Shown here: piece by piece, positions 1 through 13,399 of the stretch
Layout: every line of letters begins with the position of its first letter
How positions within the stretch are numbered: the first letter of the stretch is position 1
Assembly (NCBI GenBank): GCA_916048095.2
Contig: OU696597.1
Span: 6,064,485-6,128,484 of the forward strand
Reading direction: 5' to 3'
DNA length: 64,000 nt
DNA from: Sacculina carcini
Taxonomy: Eukaryota; Arthropoda; Thecostraca; Sacculinidae
Program-made: the position numbers and the translations under genes
Notes under the pieces: generated by a model
Told to the model about the DNA's origin: nothing
The model's input: only the letters and a program-made list of their open reading frames with translations
The model's database searches: none

Positions 1-1383
1 TGCTATTAGTGACCCTATCAAATTGAATTATCATTAAATATGCACAATATAATTGTTATAATGCGTCTGAAAGCCCTAATACCATTGTTTGCACGGTACT
101 GTGCGGCACTTCTATGTACAGTACAGTTTTGCATTCAATTATTGAGTTAATCATTGTGTAAGAAAGCAGGGTTTGAGAACCGTTTTTATGCTAAAATCTG
201 AAACTGTTTTAAAAATAATAACAGGTGGCATAATTTATTTTTATTTATATATATTACCTTTTTCCTACCAGAAATGAACTATGTTGATTATAATATGTTT
301 CATCATTTCATTCAGCAGATCAATTATTTGCAAATATAAAAGTACAAACATTGCAAATATTTACACAAATACTACGAATATACACACAAACTTAGTGTCC
401 CTAATGAGACTGCGAATAAAAGCGGGTCGCATTAATCCGAGTGGAATCCTCACCAGAAAAACTGGCAATGTTTTCGTGTAGGAAAAAACGACTGAGGAAA
501 TATATTTAATGTACAAAAAGGTATTTGAACACAAACAATTACATCAAAGAAACCATCATCCATGAAACCGGTTCTAAAAACAAGTTACTAATAAAAACCA
601 ATTAATTTGGTTCAACTTTCCTTGATCTGCCGCCAATTTTTTTCAAAATCTCTACATCTACGAAAGCCGTTTTTCAAAAAAATACATTTTGAAAAAACAG
701 TTTAAATCAACTGGTTTGACCAGCCGCTTATACCAGCAGGCTACTTACTATACAAAAGGTATTTGAACGCACATCAATCAAATCTATCTTCCATAGAGCA
801 TGTTTTAGAAAGCATTGTTTCATTAAAAAGCGTTTGTTTAAATAAACGTTTGTCAAAAAAACACTTGACCAACCAATTAGCTTGTCTTGTTCTGCTGTCA
901 ACATTTTCTGAAATCCGTACATTAATCAATCGAATTTGAAACCAGTTTGAAAAGCATCATTGCATTTTTTCATAAAACACTAAAACATAAAATGTTTTTT
1001 TTAATAAAAATCACATGATTACTTAATGAATTTGTTTTGTTCTGCTGACAAATTATTTCAAATATCCACATCATCAAATCCATCTTTTAAAACATGGATT
1101 TTCTCAATGAAAAAAACCTAAACCACTTGTCCCGGATGCACTTTCAAACATTCTCCTGAAGTATTTATTGATAAATATTTTTGTTTTTTATGCTATTATC
1201 AAATTATCTTTGAAATAAGACGCGTAAAGATGTACAAAACATCAATTGAACTCATTTCTATGTACTAAAATCTAACATCTGATGATAATTGGGGCTAATT
1301 CTAAAAAACCAAAAAAAAACCTACAAAAACATGTTTTTTGCAAAAAATTACGCAACCAAAAAAAACGGTTTTTTGCATCACTA
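1..1383. mobile_element. hAT-type DNA transposon, non-coding, right part (hAT-1 copy 1)
   Basis: This is the right part of a non-coding, AT-rich element that begins outside the window. It ends in ...TTTTTGCATCACTA at 1383. The same sequence lies in reverse complement at 36728-38685, where both ends are present with an 8-bp target duplication (CTCGTATC) and termini TAGTGATGC / GGCATCTCTA. An 8-bp duplication and TAG-type termini are typical of hAT transposons. No transposase is visible, so it is a non-autonomous copy. Base 1 matches about base 38502 of the other copy. Confidence 0.7.
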
Positions 1384-1889
1384 GTCCCGAGGCTAGGTGT
1401 TTTTTGGCCACATATTCAGTAGTTTGGCCACATACCTGGTTTTGACATGCTCGCTCAATTGTTCTGGGTGCACCCATGATCACACTTCATCTACTTTTCG
1501 GAGTCAATTTAACTAAAGTAGTAGAGTAGTTTCACGATTCAGATTTAAGCAGTAAAATAGATGAAATCCGTGTTCATGCCATGAAAGGGACGGCATACAA
1601 TTTTGATGTATTGCACTCAAATTGAGCGTTCATGTTTGGGACAAGAAAATTATATTTTGGGTCAATTATGACTCCTGATTGTATATGTTCATCCATGCTA
1701 AATATTTTATTTTAAACAATTCGAATCGCAATAGATGTGTGTAGTATCGATGAGGTGTTTGTGGATCGAGTGCCTTAATGGTCAGACAATGTTCAAATGT
1801 TCTCAGTCTGATGGAGTTGTTGGGTGCCATGCAAGACTCAGGCGAGCTTTGGATGTTTGCGCTGCGTTGCGAGGCAGTGAGCGGCTTTG
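1384..1889. other. unassigned stretch
   Basis: No coding or repeat signature is recognised between the hAT end and the microsatellites. Only short open frames occur. Confidence 0.4.
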
Positions 1890-2110
1890 CTATGAGTATG
1901 AGTATGCGTATGAGTGAGTATGAGTATGAGTATGAGTGTTGCTCTCAGTTGTCGAAATGAAGCGCTGACACACATACACACCTACAAACACACACCCACA
2001 CGCACATACACACATCCACACACAGATGCATACTAGGTCGTTCAAACCCACACACGCATATACACAGACACACACACACACACACACACACAGACGCACA
2101 CAGACGCACA
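1890..2110. repeat. microsatellites (GTATGA)n and (CA)n
   Basis: A run of imperfect GTATGA hexamers (about 1890-1940) is followed by a long imperfect CA/CACACG tract (about 1967-2110). Open frames read through it on both strands are composition artefacts. Confidence 0.85.
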
Positions 2111-2129
2111 AAAAACAAAAAAACAAAAA

Positions 2130-2173
2130 GAACCTAAAAAAAACGCAACTAAAAACGTTTTTTTGCATCACTA
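2130..2173. mobile_element. terminal scrap of the hAT-1 family
   Basis: About 44 bases match the terminus of hAT-1 (a CTAAAAAAAAC region ending TTTTTTTGCATCACTA). The left side is microsatellite, so only the end survives. Confidence 0.55.
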
Positions 2174-2264
2174 CCCTCCACACACCTCACATCTCACGAC
2201 AAGTCACTGGATCACTCATCAGCATGACACGCAAGGTTGGGGAGCAACTATGGAAAAATTGTGA

Positions 2265-2542
2265 CATGTGGTACTATATATTCAACAAATTCTAATGCGC
2301 AGTTGGCATACAGACAAGTCTTAGCAAGTTTTATTGCGCAGTTAGCATACAGACATACACCAAGGTATGCAAGTGCTATTGCGCAGTTAACATACAGACA
2401 TACAGTCAAGTATGCAAGTCTAAACAAGTTATATTGCGCAGTTAGCATATAACTAGCGGTTAGCGACGACAGTCAGTTGAACGAGAGCTGTGGTTGTGAG
2501 CTGACGTGTACGCCTCTCTACTTGTGAAATTTTCGTCTCAAC
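2265..2542 (+). promoter_or_regulatory. TATA-like box and four tandem repeats before an ORF
   Basis: A TATA-like ACTATATATTC lies near 2271-2281. It is followed by four imperfect tandem units of about 40-50 bp, each opening with GCGCAGTT(A/G)RCATA, at about 2298, 2337, 2382 and 2436. The next open frame starts at 2543. The layout resembles a promoter or LTR-like leader with repeats, but function is inference only. Confidence 0.35.
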
Positions 2543-2938
2543 ATGTCTCAAGACCTCATGTCGCAAGTCCCAAGTTTAAACATGGCATGTGTTAGTATGC
2601 CTCAACCGGATCAAGTCGAAACGACCGAGAGGATTCTACCGCTGAAGCAGCACGGTGTGAGTTTTGTCACAAATTATCCTACAATATGCGGCAAGCCACT
2701 AGAACAACGGATTTGGATACTTTTTGCGGAGACCAAAGAACCGGTGACCAACGTCGTATTCAGAAAACTGGCAAAGAAACTCGAAAAGCTCATGTCCTTT
2801 GAACAGTACTTTGACCCGTATTGGAACATTCGCACGGCGCGAGTGAAAATATTAAAAAAGAACAGTCGGCTACAAATTGTTTTGGATATATATACCAGGA
2901 GCATAAAATGTAAAACATTTGGACGACCAGGGAGATAA
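2543..2938 (+). CDS. hypothetical protein, 131 aa
   Basis: I do not recognise this protein. The reading frame opens with MSQDLMSQVP and ends RPGR. It has a basic middle (FRKLAKKLEKLM), aromatic patches (EQYFDPYWN) and no signal peptide, membrane segment or zinc motif. It lies just after a TATA-like region with tandem repeats and just before a minus-strand LINE scrap. It could be the first exon of a host gene, the start of an unrecognised mobile-element protein, or a chance frame. The length and the lack of microsatellite composition are the only support. Confidence 0.3.
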   Translation: MSQDLMSQVPSLNMACVSMPQPDQVETTERILPLKQHGVSFVTNYPTICGKPLEQRIWILFAETKEPVTNVVFRKLAKKLEKLMSFEQYFDPYWNIRTARVKILKKNSRLQIVLDIYTRSIKCKTFGRPGR

Positions 2939-3066
2939 ATGGACTAACTAAAGGCTTATGATGGCGACTATCAGAGCGCCGGAGGTGGGATGATGTAGTA
3001 GTTTTAGGAGGAAGTCGCAAAACAAATCGACATGCTAAATTAATCACAGATTGAAGAATCACAGAC
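2935..3066 (-). mobile_element. CR1/L2-like LINE scrap (RT C-terminal part)
   Basis: On the minus strand this encodes LQSVINLACRFVLRLPP, nearly the same as LQSIINLSCRFVLRLPP in the larger LINE at 3080-5777. It then jumps to a later part of the tail (HKPLVSP), so the piece is internally deleted. Confidence 0.65.
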
Positions 3067-3079
3067 AACAGATATTTTC

Positions 3080-5777
3080 ATTTTCAGATTGTGTTATCAC
3101 AGACATTTTCTATAGCGCACACAGTGATCAGAGGCGCGAAACATAACAAATAAATGGACGAAAGAAAATAAAATAGAATTTAGTAGCTCGGCGGGAGAGA
3201 TTCACAATGAGTAGTCGAAGAAAGTCAATATACATGGTAGTATTAGAGTAAATATAGAGTAGATACATGAATATGAATAAATATATGTAAATATAGAGTT
3301 AGTGAACAAAGTTATCAAATAAGTGAAAGTAAATGAGGGCACAAACAAGCAATTGGCAATATGAGGGCTATTGGCGTCGAAACGGAGGAGTAAGAGGGGA
3401 CGGCAAGGATAGTAAATAGTTGTGCAGTGAGGTAGGAAAGGACATGTAAGATTTCTTCTCCAGTATGTGAAGAGGTAGATAATTATATACACGCGGAGCA
3501 GAGAAGAAGAATGATTTAGCGGACCAGCTGGATGCATGGAGAGCAGGAGGGGAGACGAGGGGAACAGGACGACGGCTAGAAAGATTGGTGTTACAGGTTA
3601 GTAGCGAAGACAGATAGGCAGGTGGAGAAGACGTGTGAAGAAGTTTATATACAAGACAACATAGCTTAAAATGAATCCTAGAGACAGCGGGCAGCCAACC
3701 GAGTTTGTGAATGTGAGCGGAGGTAGGTGTTCTGGGAGGGAGACGTAACACAAATCTGCACGAGAGGTTGATGATAGACTGGAGGGAGCGAATAGACTTT
3801 TGAGGTAGATGAAAAAATAAAGAGTTACAGTAGTCAATACGTGAGAATATATAAGAATTTACAAGGAGAAGAGCGGATGCCTCGTCTATGTATGGACGTA
3901 TAGGGTAAAGTTGTCGTAAGGTGAAACGGCAGGAACGATTGATGCACGAGAGATGTTTGCAGAAATCGAGGGAAGGATCGAAAAAAATACATAGGTTTCG
4001 GATGTGGGACGAGAGAGGCAGATCAAATGAGCAAGGGGCAATTCTGGGGGGATGAAACAAAATGAATTCCGTTTTGTCGGGGTTCAGTAAAAGTTTTCTG
4101 GAGGTCGCCCATGCAGAAATGTGTGATAAGAGTTGACCGACCAGACCAAGTTTAGAAAAAGAGAAAGGAAAGTAAATTTGAATGTCGTCCGCGTAAATAT
4201 GAAACGAGACAGGATAAGAGCGAATAATGGGGCAAAGAGAAGAAACATAAAGATTGAATAGAAGGGGACCGGGAAGAGAGCCTTGGGGATTTGAGAGGTA
4301 CATGAGTGTAAAATTCTGCATTGGAGCGTACAGCAAAGGTCCTGTCAGTCAGATAGGAAGACAGGACGTTTAGGGCAGAAGATGAAAGGCCAACGTGAGC
4401 AGGATCTTGACAGAGAATAGAATGGTCGACAAGGTCAAAAGTAGAAGAGAAATCTAGGGAAATAGAGGACAGAGTCGCCGGTAGAAAAAGATGTAAAATA
4501 TCATTTAAGAGGGAAAGAAGAACAGTTTCAGTGGAGTGAGTAGAAATAAAACCGGATTGACAAGGATCAAGGGCTGAATTTATACAAGGTCGCAGTTGGG
4601 GCAGAATAGCGGCTTCCAGGAGCTTGGATGGGAGAGGAAGAATAGATTGGCCTATAGCTGCTAGGAAGGGAAGGGTTTTTCAGGATAGGGGAGACAATTG
4701 CGTGTTTTGATGCCAGAAAAGTACCATGGAGGAAAGAAGAGTTAATAAAGTGAGTGAGTAAAGGAGCGATAAGAATGACAGAGTCAGAAAATGCCTTAAA
4801 GTTGATAGGGTCAGAGGGGCACCTCGAATTTTGAAGTTTCTTAAGGAATAGTGCGGTGGTAGCAGGAGAGATAGGAGAAAATGAATCCAAGGAGATATTG
4901 GAAGACGGGAAAGTCAAGGACAGTGAAGATGACGGAAATCTTGATTTGGCTTTGGTAAGTTTTTCTTGGAAAAATAATGAAAAGTCAGACGCCGAAATTG
5001 AGCAGGGAGTTGATTTTGCAATACCGGTGAGAGATTTCAAGTTGGACCACTTGGACTGGGAGGACGTTGAGCGTAAAGTAAGTTTTGATTTATAGAAAGA
5101 TGATTTGGCGGCAGTAAGAACAGAAATAAAAGAATTTCGGGCAGTGCAAAACTGAGACCACTTCAGGTCAGTTTTGAACCGGCGCCAACAGCGCTCACGG
5201 GCCCGAGATTCAGCTCGCAGACGGCGTAAGGCAGGTGTTAGCCATGGTTGCTGGCTAACAGTAGGTTTGACGACACAAATGCGCAAGGGGAACAGTGTAT
5301 CATTGATGCTAGACAAACACTCATCGATAAAATGGGAAAGAGCCATCGGGGGAAGGAAATGGTAATGTATCGGATAGAGAGAATGAGAGACGAGAAGCCT
5401 GAAATGGGAAGTCAAAATTACGGAAGATTCGTGAGAAGTAAGTTTTAGAAGGGTTGAAGTTACGATGCACCTGAAAATCTATGGCAAATGAGATGAGGCT
5501 ATGATCGGAAATAGTGGGATCTGGCGGGTAGGTGAGCAGATTAGAGGAAATTAGATTAGCTGATGGGCAAATGAGAAGGTCGAGTGTATGGCCAGAAGAG
5601 TGTGTTGCACCCGAGTTAATGATAGAAAGTTCCCAATAATCAAGTAAGAAGATGAAATCATTGGCGTAGGGTTGAAGTGAGGGAGAATCTACCCAGAAGT
5701 TAAAATCTCCTAGGACAATAAATTTGTCAAAAAAAATGAAAGAAAAGGGATGTAAGAGTGTCAAAATCTGCAATAAA
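3080..5777 (-). mobile_element. CR1/L2-like LINE, 5'-truncated (LINE-A)
   Basis: Minus-strand non-LTR retrotransposon. From high to low coordinates it shows the C-terminal half of an APE endonuclease (FIVLGDFNFWVD, then SGHTLDLL and SDHSLISF; about 5770-5330), a linker and RT entry region (HAIVSPILKNP, SSYRP; about 5415-4570), and the RT core and tail (QGSLPGPLLFNLY, IYADDIQIY; about 4336-3370). The N-terminal endonuclease half and any ORF1 are missing at about 5777, a usual 5' truncation. The RT region is in at least three frames, so it is dead. The 3' UTR runs to about 3080. Related scraps lie at 2935-3066 and 12800-13225, and an intact relative at 54177-58903. Confidence 0.85.
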
Positions 5778-6882
5778 ATTAGAAGAGCTTTATCGCCTGA
5801 TATTTCTCATTTTGCATTAGCCTAACTATATTAGTGTATTAAATGAACTGTTTATACTTATCACCTGGATGCTTCCTGAAAAACGACAACATGTATGTAA
5901 TATAGCGCCAAATATACAATGGTGCGATGACAGGATGAAATAAAAAATATAGTATGTATGTGTAGTGTAAATGTAGCAACCAACTTAATTCCCTGTAGAA
6001 TTAGGGTTTATTAAACTAAAAAGCAGCATAGCAAAACAATCTTGAACGCGGCAACACAAACGTACAACCAACGCCACCTAGATACAGGCCCTTTCACGAA
6101 AGTATGACGTCATCGATTGCGGGCGCTTCACTCGTACGGGCGATACGCGTTGTTATTAGAAATTGTGCTTAGTGCGGGTGTTTGACTTGCATTCCCGCTC
6201 AATTAAGTTTGAAAATCATGTTACCAAAATGTGTTGTGAGTTTGACTTTCACGTAAGCGTTTGCAGATAGCAGAGCGAGAGCGTCTTTAGGGGAGGATGT
6301 TATTGTGTGTGAGCGCGTGCATATGACGCGTCTCATGTTTCAAATCTCGCGCCCGAGTATCGCGTCCCATGTGTCGGGCAGTGGGCGAGTGACGGTGTTG
6401 CGTTGAGGGTTGTCGTGGTGTAGCGTCATTGTGTCTGGTGCTGTGTATATTGTGCATATCCTTATTGTGTTTCTTCTCTTTATCTGCCTTTCTTCAATAC
6501 ACTGAACTACACAAAATAAGAAGCTTCAAATACAATTGCAAATGGAATAACTGAATATATTATAAGCCCACACAGGCATAAAACAGTGAAAACACAAACT
6601 TGCAACGACCATGCACGATTCAATGTGGATCGTTTTCGCTTCCATTATTTCTAATTAATCGTAGATGAATTTGTCACAACAATTATTGTTTAGAAGACAT
6701 TTACAGCGGTGCACACAATTTTTCTGCAATTAATTGTAAATTACGATGTTGAGAACAGTACAAGTAAACAAGCATAACACCGCAATCACTCAGTTTTTCT
6801 AGTGCATGAAACCCATCATCGCGCTGGTTTCTTATAATACACAATTTATCATACTTAATATACTTCTGCACAGTTAAAATTG
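5778..6882. other. non-coding stretch with possible LTR remnants
   Basis: No gene is visible. Two patches look like retroelement ends. The first, about 5966-6100, read on the minus strand has AATAAA followed by ...GTTGGTTGCTACA, like the end of an LTR. The second, about 6287-6510, has a purine tract GGGGAGGATG followed by a TG-rich stretch. Neither has a partner copy in the window, so these are weak calls. Confidence 0.25.
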
Positions 6883-7347
6883 TGAGAACGGGGTATGGTA
6901 TTAGGTTATTGGCCCGAGCGACTAACCTTTGAGGGTTGCCGAAAAGTTGTCTTTCGGGCGGTCCTCGACCTCTTAGTCACGTCGATGGCAAGTTGGACGA
7001 GGTAGCACGGCGCATTCAATTCTAAAACCGCGCTACGCACGCCCCTGACGAAACGAAGACTCTACGATCAAGTTCACTTGGCGACTGCTGAATAACGACT
7101 GCTCACTTGGCGACGGTTGAATGGCGACTTGTCACTAGGCGACCGCTGTTAACTTCATTTGTGACATGACTTATACAATTGTCAGACCCGAATAACGATT
7201 GGTTGGTCTACTCGCGATTACATACCGACCAGCCAATCGGCAACCGGCAAGGAGTTGCGTCACTCAGGTCAAGACAGAGGAGGGAAGTGAGACAACGGAC
7301 AAAGGACTTTTAGGCATAAACATGTAAACATCAAACATATTTCTCAC
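6883..7347 (-). repeat. probable 3' LTR of the BEL/Pao fossil
   Basis: On the minus strand a purine tract (GGGGGGAGGATG) abuts a 465-bp block that opens TGAGAA and closes TTCTCA, which are inverted terminal repeats. It lies directly downstream of the BEL/Pao pol remains. Three short repeats around ACTTGGCGAC occur at about 7076-7145. No second copy is in the window, so the far boundary is an inference. Confidence 0.5.
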
Positions 7348-10300
7348 ATCCTCCCCCCGACAAGAATGCAGCGTTTGGGTTGCACAACAACAAATAACAA
7401 AACAGCTATCAACAATCAACAACATAGTACCAAAATAGAGAATGCTGACAACTATTAATCAACAACTATTAATCAGGTCATCAATGTATCAATCTATATA
7501 TGTATCTATCTATAAATATATCTATCAATCGACTATAATCAATCAGCAACTATCTTTTCAACAACTATCAATCAGGTCAGCACGTGACCGCGACCTTAAG
7601 TGAAAGAAAACCGACAAGGTCTTTATTCCACCAATGAAACAATAATAAAGCAAATCACAAATGCTGCAGAGCAGAAGACGAGTTTACAAAACACCTTAGA
7701 CAATATATTTCATTGCATTTCTGCAGGAATAGCAATTCAGGACACAAAAACTACAAAAATCGAGCATGTCGTTTAATAAATGTACGACATCTTTCAGCAG
7801 CCCTGCGCTTGGTTGCGCGCACCAGGGTTTGCTGCGTCTACTCTTATAGGGGTCTACTCCGAACTAGATTTTCCATCGTTTATGTCCTTTCGGTTCGTAG
7901 GGTCACGTCCAGCATCATGATGACCATGCATTGCATGTGTTACATTCAGCTCCATGGGATAAAGGTGCTTAATAGGGCGAAGAGATATCTCCTCTTCACC
8001 GGTCTTCACACGGGCGCTACGAACCAGACCATCATCCCCCTCGATAGTCTCCATTACTCGACCCAAAACCCAGAAAGGTCGAGCTTTATTGGTTTGTTTT
8101 ACCATTACGATATCGTCAATGCGTACTCGATTCTTCCAAGATGAGGAATGCACTTGTCGACTATGTTCACGCAGACTAAGCAATTAAGACGTACACCATA
8201 TCTCTTTGAACTCTCTCAATGCTACTTCCGACGCAACGAGTGAACTTATCAGCGTGTCGGCTTTTGAAGGTTGAGACAGAGGTTCAGTTTCTGATAACTT
8301 CAAAGTCTTGGCGCCATAGCCAGGAAACTTGATGAAATTCATAGGCGAGATTATTTCAAGGTTGGAATCAGAACACCGATACGTTAAAGGCCGTGAGTTG
8401 ATGACAGTTTCTATGTCAGTCAAAATAGTCATCATGGCAAAATAATTCAAACTTGCACGACCAATCGTCTTGAACAAGCAAGACTTCACCGTTCCAAGCA
8501 ACCTCTACCAAGCTGCACCATACCAGGCTGCATAAACTGGAATACGAAGGTGTATAATGCCCTGAGAGTTCATCAAGCTGTCGAATTCAGACGATATCAA
8601 GCAATCATTCAACATCTTGCCAGCTCGGACGAACGACTTGGCGTTGTCGCTATAGACGATCTCCGGTACAGAAAACATTACAAAAACGTTTGAACGCGAG
8701 AATGAAGGTTTCCGTCGACATGTCGGGAACCAGAGACAAATGAATAGCTCGAACATTCAAACAAGTAAATATCAAAATATAAAATTTCTTGGCCACACCG
8801 TGACCGTCGTCCAACCATAAGGGACCGCTGTAATCGACACCAGTATGACAAAATGGTCTCAGCAATTCAACCTTTTGCAACCTTATAAGGATAGTTCGGT
8901 AGACGAGGCGAACGGAATGACAAGGCATTGAAACGCTTACACGTGAAACAATCACTGATAACGGTTTTAACAACCTGCCGTCCTTTGGGAATCCAATATC
9001 CCTGGAGGCGACAAGATTCAAGGTGCTTGGGACTCCCAAATGCAAGCAGCGAGAATGTGCATCCCTCACAATCAAATCAGTTAAATAATGTCTACCCAAA
9101 AGAACGGGATTCTTGACATCCTCCGAGAGGTTCATACACTTGCCTATTTTTTCTTCTTCGAGAACGCACAATTTGGTGGTCATCTAGATAGAGAACCAAT
9201 TGAGTCACAATCGGGGGAACCATATAATGTTTAACAGAACCACGCAAGCAGGACAGAGCGTTGGGAAAACACTCAGCTTGCATGATTTTGATCAAATACC
9301 GACAACACGTTCATTTTGCTCCTGAGCGTCATCGGGAGATTCCTTTCTCCGTAACTTGTCTATGAATTTGAAGACCAATCTAATGACACTCACGAGTCGT
9401 TTGAGTGTCGAGAATATGCTTACTTCAATGTCTGATTCATGACTATGACCCACAAACGTCGGAAAATTCATCAAAGCTTCACCAGTCGGACACATTTCCA
9501 TACAATTTATCTGACCAGGTAGTTCGAGATTGAACGACTGAGAAAAACGAGGAGGGCGATATATCCAGAAATTATAACGACATAAAAATTCACTCATAGG
9601 CAACCCTCGAGTGAGCAAATCAGCTGGGTTCTCTTCAGAAGGTATATGAAGAAATGAAATGGTCTTGAGCACAGACGACTGAGTGGTCTGGATCATTTCA
9701 CTGAGTTCGTTCAGACGATTTTTGGTGAACACACTACGAACGGACTTGCCTCCGTTCGTTATCCAAGAAAGAGCTACCATACTATCGACAAACACAACAA
9801 TACGACGAACAGAAATATTGGAGTACGCCTTGAACAAAAGCGGCAAGCTTTTGAAGGCAAGATAGACTGGAAGCAATTCAAGCATTGGAATGGTTTTATC
9901 CTTCATAGGAGCCAATTTTGCTTTGGAATACAACAAACGACAACCCATAGACTGTGACACGGCATACAACAGAAATCCATACACAACTCTTGAGGCATCG
10001 CAGCTCACAATTATGTCCAGAGGCTCGGTAGTATCAATCGACTTCCTAGCACACTGCAAATCGCTGATTCGGTACATACTCTTTTTACACTTGCTCCATT
10101 TGGACGAAATTTCTTCACATAATGGTTCGTCCCAATCCAGTTTGCGTTCCCATAATTCCTTCATAAAAATTCTCATTTGTACAGTAACGGGAAGAAACAA
10201 CCCCAAGGGCTCGAAAATACGATTGACATCAGATAGAACACTACGCTTAGTGACGTCCTTCGTAGAAAACCGAGGTGTTAATTGAATCATGTCAGAATCT

Positions 10301-12800
10301 GCATCATAACTATAACCAAGAACCTTCAACTCCTTGTGGTTACTAACACCACGATTGTCAGCTTCAAAACAATTCCTCAACTCGCAACTATTCCAGGCGA
10401 ATTCACTCAACACAAAAACTCCGTCGTCCAAACGGCGTCTGGTTTCTTCAAATACATGTCTTAGATGCTCAACACGGCTTCTGGTAACATTCATATTGTC
10501 CACATAGAAGGTATTTTTCAGAATAGAAGTGACTTCATCTTCAGGGTAAGAGTTTGCATGATGTTCCAGAATTAAATTGAGAATTAACGGGGACGACGTA
10601 CATCCAAACAGTATAGTTTTGAAACGATGGGCAGCCTATTCGCCCTGTTCAATCCAGAAAAATGAGAAACGATTGCAGTCTTCTTCTTTCAGCAATCTGA
10701 CCATTAAAAATGCTTGTTTAATATCACCCAACAGCACAAAGTCATTACTGCTGAAAACGAGTAGCAGTTCGAATAAGCCTTTCATCAAATCAGTTCCAGG
10801 ATACATAGCCTCATTGAGAGACGGAGAACTTCCGATTCCGAACTTCCGAACTTCCGAGCAATTATACACAGCACGTAAGCGAGTGGTGATATTGGAACCG
10901 GATTGGACCACAGCTCTATGAGGTATCCAAATGTGATTTTTATCCGCTCTTGGGGGAATGGGTATTCGCTCAATCATCGCATCCCTCCTTTGTTGGTCAA
11001 TAACAGACTGATACGCATCAACCAAATTGCGTCCTTCCAAATCCGAATGGACTCTGTTCAAAATTGATAGACATATATCTCTTTTCTGGGAAACGTCCTT
11101 TATGCAGTCCTTCCGGGGGAGAAACACATGATATTTGCCATCAATGCGACGAATGGAACTTCGGAATTGACTGATCATCACCTCATCAATAGTCGAGAAG
11201 TTCTCATTCTCATCAATACCCAACGATTCAAGCGAACACAATCTCTCCAAGCCGGTTTCAGCGCAAACATCAGAAGATGAAACGTCGAACGGAGAGAAAT
11301 AGGATTTCACTGGATCTGAAGCGACGTTCACATACTTAGCAGTAACCTTACCTTATTCCGCACTAGCTGTTAACTGATGATGATGTGAAAAATCACCACT
11401 ATTGCCAAAAGGAATGACACCATCGGAATATTTAAAAACGGTACCATTAAGACGAGAAACAGTGTTCAACTCCAAATGACGAATAAAGTCACAACCGAGG
11501 ATACCATATAATTGGATATGACCAGGAGAGTTGTTGAGCTGATCATCAGCAAAGCTGTCCCCGCATTGCTCGAGGTTTCTCAGAGCCTCTGTCAGGTTTT
11601 TCACGCCGTACCTGATCTTCAGAGAATCGTCAAGCAAAAATGGCAAACCAATCGCAGCATTCCGAACTTCAACCTTCAACAAAGAACCTCACTCATGTCC
11701 CGCTCCTTCTCACCCACAAAAGTTTGAACACAATAGTTTGAAGAGTGACTCAGGGGGTTTGACCTCAACAAAGACTTGACACTGGACGAGTTCAAATACG
11801 AACGCTGACTACCACTGTCAATGAGACAATTTACTCGAGCAACTGCAGAATCCCTTCGAAAATCAAGTGAAATGGATGGCAACAACACATTAGAATCAGA
11901 CCCCGCTCCAGAATTGATACACATTGGTTGACGACCTCAGAATGACATCATTTTTAGTTGGGCACAAAGCACCAACATGACCACGAGAACCACATTTTTG
12001 ACATGCAAAATGTAACATGTCCCTTTTACCTGAACAAGACTCGGATTTGTGAGTGGATGACAAGCATAACGAACAAAGGCCCAGTTCTACACATCGAGTA
12101 CGACGAGCAGACAACGACTTATACAGGGGACACACAACAGCCTTGTGACCAAATGTTGAGCAGAATTTACACAGAACCCTGCTGCTTTTGTTCGCAGCCG
12201 CGGGTTTCGAACTGTTTCCGCCGATATTGCTTTGGAAATGCTGTAATGCAGGTGGACTCGTTTTACTTTTAGCCACCACATGGCTTTCTGCGCGTTGATA
12301 ATGTTTAACTCTGAGAGGGCAGTTGACCGATTCATCTCTCAATGCAAGCAAATGCAGCACCTCAGAGTAATGTTCGAATAAATCGTGGAGTGTGGGATAT
12401 GTTTTATTACATTTCGAGCAGAGTTCGCGAACGACTGACCACGTTAGCTTCGACAACAACAAATGACTAACAAACTAACACCCTGGACTTCCCACAACAA
12501 AAATGCCATTACCCATACTCCTCAAGTCTGAGAGCAAAACACGAGATTCGTTGACAAACACTCTCAGATCATCACACTTGGAATTGCCAGGTTTGAGGCT
12601 CAGCAATTTAGCACACAGCTGGTCAATGACAATTGGTTCATTCATGAACGCCCTTTTGAGTATTGCAAGGGCCACCTCGAAATGTTGATCCTCAACGGTC
12701 AGATGACTTATCATTTTCAAAGCGAATCTCCGCAAAAAAAACTTCAAATACGACAATTTCACACTGCCAGACATATCAGTGCGATCAACAGGGAGAGGTA
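7348..12800 (-). mobile_element. BEL/Pao LTR retrotransposon fossil
   Basis: Minus-strand element with parts in BEL/Pao order from high to low coordinates: Gag-like region with zinc-binding cysteines (about 12790-11900), aspartic protease (NCLIDSGSQ, about 11840), reverse transcriptase (11330-10640), RNase H and Pao-type region (10500-9290), integrase zinc domain and core (9290-8190) and the Pao-type integrase tail (8180-7850). It is broken in many places (roughly eight or more) and the gag end is cut off next to a LINE scrap, so the 5' LTR is absent. An old, inactive copy. Confidence 0.9.
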
Positions 12801-13225
12801 GACTCAAGAAGATGTGCATGAAGAGCACAAGAGAAGGATTGTACTGAAGGTGATGGCCGGATACGAGAAGGCAAGGAGTTGTAGAGATGAGAAGCAAAGA
12901 AGTAGAAAGATTTCGCCGACCAAGGCGACTCCAAAACTGCTCGAGGACAGTGAAGAGAGTGAAGACGACGTGAGTGCTAAGGTTCAGATAGTAGAGAGCG
13001 TAGGTATAAAGGAGAGAAGGGTGAGCGGATAATTTTAAAGATAAGACAGTTTATAGTTAATCCGAGCCTGAACAGGAAGCCAGCCAAGTTTATGTAAGCA
13101 GGGAGAAGTTGGCGTGCGCGGAGGAAGACGAAAGACAAAGCGACATGACTGATTCAATAAACTTTGTAGGGAGCGAAGAGATATAGATGAGGCGTGAAGA
13201 AACAAAGAGTTACAATAGTCTAGAC
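12800..13225 (-). mobile_element. CR1/L2-like LINE scrap
   Basis: The minus strand reads SRLDYCNSLF, then LNQSCRFVFRLPPRTPTS and HKLGWLP, which match the RT tail of LINE-A, and ends near a FLSLPLP motif. Stops and frame changes are present. It abuts, and probably truncates, the gag end of the BEL/Pao fossil. Confidence 0.7.
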
Positions 13226-13399
13226 GAGGGAAATCTCAAGTGTAGTAAAATTTTGATAAATGAAAAATTCATCAATGTAAATAATGTAATATCAGTGGTG
13301 AACTTCGTCAATATCTTGTCTATAAGGAAAATATTCCAGATGATAATATCAGATGAGGTGGAGAAAAAACCATTTGATGAACCCATAGACACAATTTGA

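Noticed and set aside
1890-2183. Cysteine/valine-rich and histidine/threonine-rich open frames
   Set aside because: They are translations of CA and GTATGA microsatellites.
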